A stretch of DNA of 64,000 nucleotides, taken from contig SWBL01000112.1 in assembly GCA_024195585.1 (NCBI GenBank), positions 79,808 to 143,807 of the forward strand, in the 5' to 3' direction. This document shows positions 42,006-53,279 of this stretch, in pieces. Below the pieces are notes generated by a model. The model was not told where the DNA came from and did no database searches. It saw only the letters and a program-made list of their open reading frames with translations. Both the position numbers and the translations under genes were made by a program. This DNA is from Aureobasidium sp. EXF-3400. Taxonomy: Eukaryota > Ascomycota > Dothideomycetes > Dothideales > Saccotheciaceae. Numbering within the stretch: position 1 is the stretch's first letter; each line of letters starts with the position of its first letter.

Positions 42006-43295
42006 ATGAAGGCCTTTGCTCCACCTCGATCTGCATCGCTATGCTGCTTCTGTCGCCAGGCTGGCACGCGACAAGCTGCTGCACCATGGTCCTCTTCCAC
42101 CCGCCTCATCCAACAATCTCGTCCCATATCGTCCACCTCTCTATACACCCAGACCCGCCGTAGGAACCTCGGATCCAGTCATGGCTCAAGTCAGCAATCG
42201 CGCAGGTGGCTCGCATCATCTGCCGTCTCAACTAAAAGTGAATCTCCTGCTGCTGCTGGACTTCCGCCGACCGAAATATCACAAAAAGACTTGTCTGACT
42301 ATAACGCACGAGTTCAGAAACTGGCCAAGACTGTTCTTGAACATCCAGGCGTTCCTACCGAAGAAGATGTCGTCAAAGTTTTGACCGAATATAATCTGAT
42401 GGCTCGGAAGCTTGTCAACACTAAAGATACTCAGCAAAAGCCAACAACAACTCAGTCTGAGAAAACGGCCACTTCTGCGCTACTGAGCAACCTCGACGCT
42501 CCGTCAAAGCCCTCCATCACGAGGATACGCCTCATGGATGCTCTGACCACAAATGCCTTCGACATGCTCCTCTATGGTCCTGTCTTCATTACTCCTAGCA
42601 TCCTAAAGCTCTACGTCGATTTGCAGTGTCTATTGAAACGTCCAGAGTCCTTCCCAGCCATCTTCACCCTATATCGTGAGAAGCCAGTACCGCGACCCTC
42701 TAGCAAGGCTGATCTCGTCACCTACGACAATCCCAACCCCGATAAGCCCGCTGCTGCCGTACAACCTGCTGTGGCCGACGTGGCCATTGACGCTGCAATC
42801 GCTAGCCGCGATCTGTCTCTTGCCCTGGCAACCATTGACGCCACGTACTGTACAACAGCATACAAGCGCTCCAAGTTCCTACGAAGCGCCCTCTTCCCTT
42901 TGACTGGCTTCTTGCTGACTCCACCTGCCGCTTATACGCTTGCAACACGTTTCAGTGATTATCAGAACACAATGGATCCCGCAATGGCCACTAACATCGC
43001 CATGGCCGCTATGATGACATATAGTGTATGCGTTGGTAGTATTGGCTACGTTGCTTTGACCACTGCCAATGATCAAATGGTCAGAGTCACCTGGGCTCCA
43101 GGTGTACCATTGTGGGAACGTTGGGTACGTGAGGAAGAACGAGCTGCCCTCGACAAACTTTCTCAAGCTTGGGGTTTCGCAAGCACAGAAAAGTGGGGAG
43201 AGGAAGAAGGCGAGGAGTGGGACTATCTCAAGGAGTTTTGTGGTCTGAGAGGAATGATGCTCGATCGTGTTGAGCTGATGGATGGTATGGAGTAG
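42006..43295 (+). CDS. Mitochondrial membrane protein of unknown function
   Basis: A predicted 429-residue intronless protein. I do not recognise a named family, although the C-terminal block looks conserved-type. Seen: an Arg/Ser/Gln-rich N-terminus of about 80 residues without acidic residues at first (MKAFAPPRSASLCCFCRQ), as in mitochondrial presequences. Helical segments follow (IRLMDALTTNAFDMLLYGPVF), then two hydrophobic spans (FPLTGFLLTPPAAYTLATRF and MAAMMTYSVCVGSIGYVAL), then a charged C-terminus (WERWVREEERAALDK, EEWDYLKEFCGLRGM). The middle region resembles helical-repeat proteins, so a role in mitochondrial gene expression or membrane assembly is possible but unproven. It converges with mitochondrial prolyl-tRNA synthetase, 80 bp away. 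Confidence 0.75.
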   Translation: MKAFAPPRSASLCCFCRQAGTRQAAAPWSSSTRLIQQSRPISSTSLYTQTRRRNLGSSHGSSQQSRRWLASSAVSTKSESPAAAGLPPTEISQKDLSDYNARVQKLAKTVLEHPGVPTEEDVVKVLTEYNLMARKLVNTKDTQQKPTTTQSEKTATSALLSNLDAPSKPSITRIRLMDALTTNAFDMLLYGPVFITPSILKLYVDLQCLLKRPESFPAIFTLYREKPVPRPSSKADLVTYDNPNPDKPAAAVQPAVADVAIDAAIASRDLSLALATIDATYCTTAYKRSKFLRSALFPLTGFLLTPPAAYTLATRFSDYQNTMDPAMATNIAMAAMMTYSVCVGSIGYVALTTANDQMVRVTWAPGVPLWERWVREEERAALDKLSQAWGFASTEKWGEEEGEEWDYLKEFCGLRGMMLDRVELMDGME

Positions 43296-43375
43296 AGAAC
43301 AACCGACGCACGCTGTCAGCGACAAATTAATTGTACAGAAACCACTATATACCCCAATCTTTTGCAGTCTCAAAT

Positions 43376-45371
43376 TCACAACTGCTTTAGCAGATTCTGA
43401 AGTCTCTGTTCAAGAGCACTTGAGACATCGCCACCACACTGCACCTCTTCCTTGATATCCAAACGTCTACACTGCACTTCCACTTTGCTCTCAGTCTTCC
43501 ACGCTCTACCCAAAACGATAATCAACGGATATCCCACCAAGTCTGCATCATTCAACTTCCAACCCATAGGTTTCTTGCGATCATCAAGCACGGCATCAAA
43601 GCCACTCGATACAAGCTTCTTGGTGACATCCTCAGCAGCATCCTCATTGCCGTTCGCAGGAACGACAACAGCAGAGAATGGTGCAATAGCAGCAGGCCAG
43701 TTCAATCCCTTGGTGTCAGATAGCATACTCGCGATCGCACCCACAAGACGCGAGACACCAATACCGTGGCAGCCCATCTCAATTGTCTGGCGTACGTCGT
43801 TGCTGTCGACGAATGTTGCCGATAGAGGCAGTGAGTATCGCGTGCCGAGGTGGAACGTATGGCCAACCTCTATCGCACGATTGACGGTGACATTTCCGTC
43901 GGCGCACTTCTGGCAGGGATCGCCTGTTAGCGTGCGGGTGAGTTGCATCGACTTTCCGTTCTTTCTTGGTCGCAATTGGAACTGCACGCTGTTGAATTTG
44001 CCAGAGGGGAGGAGCAGCTCGCGTGGCTGGAGTTTTTGTTGGATATCGGTACAGGTTGAGTCAGTGAGAGGAAGACGTTCGTCGTTTATCTCGATGATTT
44101 GAGCGGAAGATGAACGGGTGCCGGATTCTTGACGTGGGTTGGCTTTATCCCAAATCTCGAGTGGGTTTTCGACTGAGAGGTCGATGTCTGGAACGAGAGC
44201 TTTGATAACGTTTGGGTTAATTTCGTTCTTGGTACTGTCGGTTCCAGAAAATTGTTGCGTGAAGGTTGGGAACCAGGCGACGACCAGGCTGCTGCGATCT
44301 TTGGTGATGCCCACCCAGCGAGAAAGGTCTTTTCTATGTTCGATAGATACCTGTTTTGGTTGGTCGATCGAGGTGATGGCGAGTTCGTCGTTGATGGTGT
44401 AGCCACATGAGCCACAGCTGATAACATTGTCCTCGCCCTTTGCCGAAACAAAATGGTATTCATGACTCAACGTGCCACCAATGTTTCCAGAGTCTGCTTC
44501 GGCAACCAAGTAGGGTAATTTTAGCTCATCGAGGAAGGCTCTATATGCTAGTCGTACTTCCTCGTAGGTTTGTCGTGCTTGTTGTTCTGTAATGTCAAAA
44601 GTGTAGAGGTCTTTCATGGTGAACTCGCGACCACGCAGAAGACCTTGTCGCGGACGTGCTTCGTCTCTGAATTTGCGTCCGATTTGGTATAGTCGAAGAG
44701 GAAGATCTTTGTAGGATTGGACAGTGCTTGCGACCAGAGATGTGATTTCTTCCTCGTGGGTTGGAGATAACAAGAACTTTGCATCTTTTCTGTCGTGGAA
44801 ACCGAACAACTTGGACAATAAGTGATTGTTCGAAGACTTGTGAAAGGCTTTGGGAAAGAGATTTGTATCAAAAAAAGATGAGAATATGCACTTACTTCGC
44901 CGCCATGACCCACAAATCTGCCAGTCTTTTTCCAAAGCTCCTCTGAGGAGATGGTAGAAAGAGATACTTTGGCAGCACCTACATACATCTCAGCTAACAA
45001 CGCCTACCTCTTCCGTACACGCTATGCATACCTATACTCTCCATGTGCTTGTCAATTAGGGCTTCGAGTTTTTGTTGTACACGATTGCCCAGCGGCAGCA
45101 TATGGAAAATGCCAGCGTGGGCTTGTCTCAGATAGCCTGCTCTGATGAGCAACTCATGAGATTCGTCTTTGGCATCTTTGGATCTTTCGGCGCCGACAGT
45201 AGGAATCCAAAAGCGAGAAAGACGTTGAATGGTGCTGCTCGATGATATTGACCTCGAACAAGTTGTTGACAGATTACGAGGCAGTGCATGCACAAGACGG
45301 CCAACAGCTCGAGATGAAGGCGCGCATCTCGATAGCGCAATGTGGGAGTACATCCGCACGCCGAGTGCCAT
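43376..45371 (-). CDS. PARS2: Mitochondrial prolyl-tRNA synthetase
   Basis: A 618-residue class II synthetase of the bacterial type that charges mitochondrial tRNA-Pro. Three exons, introns at 44979-45031 and 44810-44895. Seen: an Arg/Ser-rich N-terminal presequence, GYLRQAHAGIFHMLPLG, motif 2 (KFRDEARPRQGLLRGREFTMKD read in parts), HDRKDAKFLLSPTHEEE, an insertion with CGSCGYTINDE, and motif 3 (GCHGIGVSRLVGAI). The C-terminal anticodon domain ends with FDAVLDDRKKPMGWKLNDADL. The start at 45371 (MALGVRMYSH) is chosen as the first ATG; a second at 45353 is possible. It shares a 215-bp divergent promoter with MAK21. Confidence 0.93.
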
Positions 45372-45586
45372 ATGTTCTCCGACTTGCAGATATCGGTTGG
45401 TAGTTGTCAAAGTCACGGGCGAGATCCAAAGCAGTAGTCGGGGTTATCGGAGTTTATTGGTAGTCGAAAATTCAGGCCGAACGGCTCCCGCAAAACTTCT
45501 TGGTCGCGCATGTGAACGACGCCGAAGACAGACGATCGTGTTTTTTTTTTGTCCAACAAGACCTTTTTATACAAGACGCCATAAAC
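45372..45586. promoter_or_regulatory. Short divergent promoter PARS2 / MAK21
   Basis: Only 215 bp separate the two start codons. A T-rich run (about 45540-45551) near the MAK21 start may act as a nucleosome-excluding element. No TATA box is seen. Confidence 0.5.
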
Positions 45587-48318
45587 ATGGGTTTTGCTAG
45601 AAAGCGCTCGGCCGACGAGGCTCGTGCTGGAGGTTCGCGCCCGGAGAGGACATTCCCCAAGAAAGAGTATCCGAAGAAAGAATACTCCAAGAAAGAATAC
45701 TCCAAGAAAGAAGGTGGTGAACAAAAGGCAAAGAAGACTCCTTTGGTATGCGACCTGCCCCTCTGCTGCACTGAGCATGCTCTCTAACAACAACCTAGAT
45801 CTTCGAACCCAGACCCGACTGGTATGCCACTGCGTTGCCCGAACTGCCCGTATCCACATCTGCCCAACCGCCCTCGCAAAGACTGGTCGAAGAGATTCAC
45901 GATTATGCCTACACTCTGCTCGAATCCGAGAACACAAATTATGCTGCCAATAACAACTCGGCCTCGTCATCACACAAGTTCTTGTCCACCATTATGGCCT
46001 CCGGTACCCTTGAGGATAAAATTTCAGCCCTGACCCTGCTGGTACAGGAGTCGCCGCTACACAACACAAAAGCTTTCGAGACATTGCTTGGTCTGGCAAG
46101 AAAGAAGAGCAGGAACCAGGCTCTCATGGCTGTCGCTGCCATCAAGGATTTGCTGGGTCAGGGTGATGTTCTTCCTGGTGACCGCAAGCTCCGCGCTTTC
46201 ACAAAACAGCCTGCTTTGGTCAAGGCACTCGATGAGCACCACACCATCTGGAGAGTCGGAAGTCCCTTGCCAAAGGGTCTCGAGAAAACCCACCTTATCT
46301 ACTGGGCGTTCGAGGACTGGTTGAAGAAGCAATACTTTGAGCTTTTGAAGATCCTGGAAAGTTGGTGCAGTGACGAGGTCGAATACGCAAGAAGCAGAGC
46401 AATCACATACGTCTGGGAGTTGTTGAGAGACAAGCCCGAACAAGAAGAGAACCTCTTGAGGTTGTTGGTGAACAAGCTCGGTGACAAGGACAAGAAGATC
46501 GCTTCTCGCACATCATATCTCCTCCTGCAGCTGGAAAACACTCACCCTGCCATGAAGGGTATTATCGTTAATGCGATTGAGACCGAATCGCTCTTCCGTC
46601 CTGGACAAGCCGCTCACGCAAAGTACTACTCGATCATCACCCTCAACCAAACTATTCTCAGCGTCAAAGAGCCCGAAGTCGCCAACAAGCTGCTCGACAT
46701 TTACTTTGGTCTCTTTATCCAATTCTTGAAGCCTAGATCTCATGCCAAGGTCAAGGCTCAGAAAGTGCAAGGTGGTGGTGGAAAGGCTGGCAAGATGGCT
46801 GCAAAGAAGGCAAAGGCTTTGGAGCAGGCTGATGCTGCTGACAGCGAACTCAACGAGAAGATGGTTACCGCAGTCCTGACTGGTGTCAACCGTGCTTTCC
46901 CCTTCGCCAAAACCGACGACCCTACTTTCGAACAGCATCTTGACACCATCTTCCGCGTCACTCACTCGTCCAACTTCAACACCAGTATCCAGGCCTTGAT
47001 GCTGATCCAACAGATTTCTGCCACCAAGCACTTCTCAGCTGATCGATTCTACCGCACACTCTACGAATCTCTCCTCGACCCTCGCCTCATCACCTCGTCC
47101 AAGCAAATCATGTACCTCAACCTTCTCTTCAAGTCGTTGAAATCCGATGTCAACGTCAAGCGCGTACAGGCGTTTGTCAAGCGTTTGTTACAAACAATCA
47201 CCATGCACGAAGCACCATTCGTCTGTGGTGTCTTGTACCTGATCAGCGAGCTCGAAACCACTTTCCCCACAATCAGAAACATGATCCGTGAGCCGGAGGC
47301 TGACCCCGAGGATGAAGAGGAACACTTTGTTGATGCACCTGAAGATGGAGATGACAAGGCCGAGGAGTCGACGCGGGAACAGACAGCCCCTGCAGTGCGC
47401 TACGATGCACGAAAGAGAAACCCCGAGCACAGCAACGCCGACCGCAGCGCACTGTGGGAGGTTCTGCCATTACTTTCCCACTTCCATCCGTCTGTTGCAA
47501 TCTTTGCCGAGGCGTTGGTCAACCAAACAACGCTACCACCCAAGCCCGATCCTACCAAGCACACATTAATGCACTTCCTGGACAGATTCGTTTACCGTAA
47601 CGCAAAGACCAAGGGAGCCACGACAACACGCGGAGCATCCATCATGCAACCTATGTCAGGATCCAATGCCGCAGATGTACTCATCAAGGACCGTGCCGAT
47701 GCTACTCACCGCATTCCCCTCAACTCGGACGCTTTCTGGAAAAAGAAGGTCGAAGACGTTGCAGCCGACGAGGTCTTCTTCCACGACTACTTCACCAAGA
47801 TCAACAACGCTAAGCCTACCAAGAAGGACAAGAAGAAGCAGAAGGACGCTGCTGACAGCGACGCGGAGAGCGATGCCGACGAGGACGAGATCTGGAAGGC
47901 CCTTGTCGAGTCGAGACCCGAGATTGAGGGCGATGATGACGATGATGACGACGACCTCGACATGGAAGATCTTGAGGAAGGTTACTCGGACAGTGAGGAG
48001 GGCGATGGCGGTGTTGAAATTGGCGAGTTTGCTGAAGACGACATGGACGAGGCAGACTTGGGAGATGATATGGACGATGATCTGGAAGATGATGGCTTCG
48101 AAGGACTCGAGAGCGGCGATGAAGACGCCATGCTTGGTGACGACGAAGACTTACCGTCTGACTTTGAAGGTCTGGGAGATGAGACTGAAGAGAAAGACGA
48201 GAAGAAGGACAAGTCGGACGAGAAGAAGAAAAAGAAGAGAAAGCTCAAGCACCTGCCGACATTTGCGTCGATGGACGATTATGCCAAGCTGTTGGGTGCA
48301 GACGACGAGGACATGTAG
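45587..48318 (+). CDS. MAK21: Ribosome assembly factor Mak21/Noc1 (CBF domain)
   Basis: An 892-residue CBF/Mak21-family protein; Mak21 (Noc1) pairs with Noc2 for early 60S particle maturation in the nucleolus. One intron, 45746-45798, joins KKTPL to IFEPRPDWYATALPELP. Seen: a basic N-terminus with a 15-bp tandem repeat encoding KKEYS units, HEAT-like helices (about residues 90-330), and the CBF core around residues 440-560 (LMLIQQISATKHFSADRFYRTLYES in parts, and FVKRLLQTITMHEAPFVCGVLYL). A downstream ALWEVLPLLSHFHPSVAIFAE segment is characteristic. Long Asp/Glu-rich runs follow to a Lys-rich KKKKKRKLKHLPTFASMDDYAKLL end, the usual Mak21 C-terminus. Confidence 0.95.
45659..45712 (+). repeat. 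15-bp in-frame tandem repeat (KKEYS)
   Basis: Units AAGAAAGARTAYYCS begin at 45659, 45674, 45689 and 45704 (last partial), inside the first exon of MAK21. They are nearly identical, so the tract may vary in copy number between strains. Confidence 0.85.
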
Positions 48319-48562
48319 ATTTAGCATTAGTTATACGATTGTGTTGGCCTTTACGCAGGGCTTGTCTGACTCAGTCAATGAGTGTCTTGTACCTTTTAAT
48401 TGTCAGGTTGTGGTACAAGTAGATGAAATAGACTTTGACCCACTTTTGGCCATGACGGTGAGCGGCACGTTGCAGATCCGGGGCTTGGATGTTGAATGAA
48501 ACGATTGTAAACAGACGACAATTGACAGGACAGGCTCGGCAGCAGCATGAATCGGTAGCGCC

Positions 48563-51500
48563 ATGGGCCTGGAGAAGAAGGATGTGATCACGGCTGCTTT
48601 CGCCGCTTTTGTCTCGTGGTTGCTGCTCACGCACTGGGTGCCCTCGTTCCGCTGGATTCCCTACGCCTTTGTCACCGGCTGCCTCGCAACTCTCATCGGC
48701 CTCGCATTCCTCTTGTTGACCTCGTCCAAAGGCCCGAACTATCGCTACAACCATGCCACCACCATCAAGCCTCCGGCCTTTGTCACCCCAGCCCTGTGGA
48801 AGCAAGAGAAGGCTGCGCTCAAGGCTCGCTCGCGATACGACAAGACGCCCATCTACCCTTCTTCGGCAAACGTCTCGCTGAGCATTGACGGTCTGCTGGA
48901 CTATGTCCTCCGCGACTTCATCACCGTCTGGTACAAGAACATCAGCCTCCGACCGCTGTTCCAGAATGAGGTGGATCGTGCAATCAGACAAGTCCTGGAC
49001 AATGTGCGCAGGAGGACTCAACAACTCGACATGGTCGAACTTGGTGTCGCCAGAATTGTCCCCATCTTGACCAACCACATGCGCGACTTCTACAATGCCG
49101 AACGTATCGTCAGGGGAAAGAACCTCTCTCGCGACATGACCGAGTCTGAAGAGTTGGACCTTGCCATAGCGGCCAAGTTCAGAGATGGCAAGCTTCACCC
49201 AGCTGCAGCTTTGGCCTTCTCCGATACAAAACTCCTGCAGCAAACCCACCTGCGTCGCCTCGTTGCTAAGATTCTACCTCTCGTTATGCCCGAGTACATG
49301 AAGACTAGTGCAGCTGTGACCACTCTGGTCAAGGAGATTGTCGCATGTGCTGTTCTCACCCCCATCGTCTTGATGCTTTCCGATCCCGACTTCTTCAACC
49401 AGCTTATTGAGAATTCTGGACGAACCATGCTCCAAGACCGCAAATCTGTCCGCAAACTACGAGCTGCACTGGATGAGCATGCTGTACCTACCCCTCAACA
49501 TCCCAAAGCTGCTCAATTCCCTCGTCTCAGGCCAAACGATAATGAAAGGCAGTTTGAAAGATTCATCCGTGCAACTCGCAATTGTGCCACCCTCTCTGAC
49601 GCTAGACGCTTCAGAAGTGAAATCTCCAGTCAAGTTCGAAAGGCTACTTCTGGTCCAGACCAAGACCCGGTCTACCTCCGCCGCCTGGAATCTGGTCGTC
49701 GCATTCTGGATCAGAAAATCGCCCACTTCACCGCTGGTGGTTCTTCCAGACCAAAGCTGACCGTGAAAGCTTCTACATCTAGTATTGAGCATACCTCTAG
49801 GCTTAGTCAAGCCTCTCTTGATGAAGTACTCCACAATGCATCAGGTCTCTCCTACTTCATGGAGTTCATGGATAGGAAAAGCCGCATGCGTCTGGTACAG
49901 TTTTGGATCGTGGTAGACGGTTTCCGCAACCCTCTCGAGGGAGACAACGACGAGCCAGAGCAAGAACTACAAGATACCCCTTGGACGCCTTCAGATAGGA
50001 TGGACCTAGAACAGATGTATGAGGCTTATCTCACAAAGCCCGAACTCAACGTACCAGATCATGACAGGCGGGCGGTACGAGACTTCTTGCGAGCTGGTCG
50101 ATCAGCAGATGCTCGACTTTATGTTTCTGCTCGACGTGCTGTTCTTCGAGCGCAGACGGCTGTCTTTGAAGAGATGAAGGAACAGCACTTTGAAAATTTC
50201 AGAAAGTCAGATCTGTTCTACAAATGGCTTGCTACAGAGGAAAGTTCTATCATGTCAGCCACCTCAGATAGTCATCAGGAACTTTCGAGATCATTGTCGG
50301 TTGGTGGTGAGAGGGATCGACCACTCCATCGAGAAGCTCGACCAGCGACTATGCTTTCTCCAAAGTCGCCTCGCGCACCTGAGCTTAAGCGGCCGGCACT
50401 ATCATCTACCGATTTGAAGAGTTTCATCAAGCCTAGTGTTCTTGCCAGCCCAGTACGGCAATCGATGGATGGCGGAAGACCTCGGCCTTTGTTTGATGAC
50501 GATGTCGAGGATGAACGTATGACTCGATCTGTCTCTGCACTCAGTAGCATGGACTTGGACATCGATGGCGATCAGCCTCATGATGACTCTGCGCAGGTCG
50601 TTGATGCTATGCAGGCTGCTTTGAACGAGATCATGGACGAGCCAGATAACGGCTCAATCTTCTCCTCGGAGAGTCTAGGTGTGAGCAATGACTCACCAAG
50701 GACATCCTTGGACGGTGCGAGACCTTCTCTAGTCCAGACGAGATCGAAGCCCAGTATTGCCTCTCTTGGCTTGGTAGGAGCTGTTTCAAGCAAAGGAGTT
50801 TTCGAGGATGATTTGTTCGGAGAAGAAGAAAAGTTTGCTGAAGATGAGAAAGAAGATTCGGATATGGGCGAGAAATCAATCGAGGACGATATTCATGAAG
50901 CTGCACCTGGTGATCTTGGACTCACAGAAGCTATTAGCACTCTCAACGCCGACATCGACCGGCTAACGGCTCAAGATGCCATCTTGGATTCACTAACAAA
51001 GAAGGCCGAGTTGACCAATAACGCAGCTGAGTTACGTATTCTACGCAAGTCGAAGCAGAGCTTAGCGAGGGAAATACACCGCAAGGAGATGCAAAAACAA
51101 CAGTATACCATCCAGGAAAGCGACAATAGCTTGTATGGAAGAGCGGCAGTCAACATCAAATCGATCATGGTCGGTAGAGAAGAAGATGGTCATGAGTTTG
51201 CGCTTTGTGAGTCTTATTTGTTTCTACTACATAGGAACATCGCTGACGAGATAAAGACGTTATCGAAGTTCGACGTCAGGCAGGCGATCAGATGCCTTCT
51301 GCAGTGTGGATGGTGACTAGACGGTATAGCGAGTTCCACGAGCTGAACAAGCGTCTTCGAGAAAGATTTCCTACTGTCAGAAATCTTGAGTTCCCGCGGC
51401 GACAAACACTGTTCACGTTGCAGAAAGACTTCTTACAAAAGCGAAGAGTCATACTTGAGAAGTACCTCAAGGCAAGCGACCGCTATAACATGATGGTCTC

Positions 51501-52382
51501 AACAGCTGCTAACTGTTCATAGGCGTTACTTCTCATCCCGGCCATCTGCCGTAGTAGAGAGCTTCGTGCTTTCCTTTCCCAATCACGAATCACATCGAGT
51601 GCCAATGGCAGTCAAATTGACGAAAAAGACTTCGTAACAAGAATCTATAACTCGGTCACAGACGGCATGGAAGAATTCTTGGGCAACATACCAGTTCTCG
51701 ACCAGCTCTCCGTCGCCGGCCAGAATCTAATCTCAGCAGCGACCGCCCAGATGAGTGGAGTGCCACTGAATCCCAACGCCCCTGAGTTCTCATCAGATCC
51801 AGCCTCTGCTGCAGAAGCCGAAGCCGAAATCAATGCTTTCGAAGATCGCGAGGCAGAACCCTTCGTCAAACCCATCTGTGACATCTTCTTGGAGATTTTT
51901 GAGTTGCAAAAAGGCACCAGCTGGCTACGAGGTCGTGCCGTAGTTGTTGTGTTGCATCAACTTCTCGGAGGCACCATCGAGCGCAAAGTACGTGATGCAG
52001 CGAAAGGATTCGGACAGGAAGACACGATCATTCGCTATCTCGATCTTGTCAAGAATATTATGTGGCCAGACGGTCAGATGAAGCAAGGCGGTGTTCCACG
52101 AACAGCGGCACAGAAAGCAGCTAGTCAGAAAGAAGCAGGGTTGTTGCTTGCAACGCTGGTGCCAGATTTGGCAGGGAGTGTGGTGGGAAGGCAGAACGCG
52201 CAGGCCGCGAGTAGGAAAGTGTTTGCTATGCTGAATAATCAGCGACTAAAGTAAGTGTGCTTTTCTAGCTCCTAATACTTCTTGTAGAAGGATTATACTG
52301 ACGTTCTCACAGTACGCATCTGGTGTTTACACTCTTAGACGAATTGATAGGGACTGTCTTCCCTGAAGCAGTCACGCGATGA
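48563..52382 (+). CDS. MDM1: Mdm1-like sorting nexin (PXA-RGS-PX-nexin C), ER-anchored tether
   Basis: A 1218-residue protein of the Mdm1/SNX13-14-25 family; yeast Mdm1 bridges ER and vacuole and organises lipid metabolism. Four exons, introns at 51207-51256, 51472-51522 and 52251-52312. The second begins with GC (GCAAGC) and ends CATAG with a GCTAACT branch site. Seen: two N-terminal spans (about residues 10-55), a PXA domain (about 100-300), an RGS-like region from about 427 (GLSYFMEFMDRKSRMRLVQFW), a Ser- and acid-rich linker with a coiled coil, a PX domain (MVTRRYSEFHELNKRLRERF), and a C-terminal nexin domain (FELQKGTSWLRGRAVVVVLHQLLGG). Length is near yeast Mdm1 (1127). The 5' neighbour MAK21 ends 244 bp upstream. 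Confidence 0.93.
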
Positions 52383-53279
52383 TAGAAGAAACATAATGAT
52401 ACCACTTCACAAGCTATTGATGCTCTTTTTCAAGATAGTGATATTAAGAGAACTGTAGGGAGTGTGTGGTAGTTGCCATTACTAGCATTCTTCTGCGATG
52501 AGTTTCTCGCCAGAGGATTGATAGTTCCATTCACTCAAGCACTGCTAACGGTTCATATAGAAAGTTCTGCCAATTTTGACAACAATCACATCTGGTCTGA
52601 CGGTTAGCATTGCAGCATCAAAAGCTAACCATGTCTTGGCAGTCATCCACAACAACGAATCACCACTACCAACACCAGCTGGCTTGAGTTCGAGTCTCTG
52701 CATCAGCCACTACTTTCACCAGTCAATCTTCGACTAAACAGCTCGTCAGATTGGTCTCTTGATAGACGCGCCCCTGTGGAAAGGTGGTCTGGTCACTATC
52801 AGAGGCTGGAGGAGAAGATGAATGGAAGGAAAGTGAAGGGTGATGTGGACAATCTTGGAAGTGAGTAATAACTTCCCAATTCGGCAGACCTGTGATTTCA
52901 TTTTTTGGTCGAATGTGCTTGGATTGATCGATCGTCTTGTACATCGTTTCCTTGCACAGCTTTTTGGTTTTCTCAAGTTTCCTTTTGTGATGCTCTTTCC
53001 CTGAGGTGTGTTTCGCCGACTCTCTCACACTCCGTCCTCCACCATTATCGCTTGATTCATTGCCGCTGATTGGTGATTTAGGCCAATTGATCCGTTTGTC
53101 TTGTTGCTAGTGTTTTCCGGATCGACTCCCATCCGTCTGGGTCGCGTCACTACCACAAACGGAACCAACACCAACGCACTTTCCTCAAATTGTGTTTCCA
53201 TCACTACTTGCATTCGATCCCACACCCCTCAACTCATCACTTCAATTTCGGTCGCCATCTACGGACTGAACACGCCAGC
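52383..53279. other. Intergenic region, no gene seen
   Basis: An 897-bp stretch between two plus-strand genes. A minus-strand frame of about 100 codons (52723-53028) has no domain. The last 150 bp are pyrimidine-rich and likely the promoter and leader of the coiled-coil gene. Confidence 0.5.

Noticed and set aside
47666..48499. 277-codon plus frame in another phase of MAK21
   Set aside because: It is a shadow of the acidic, repeat-rich MAK21 C-terminus.
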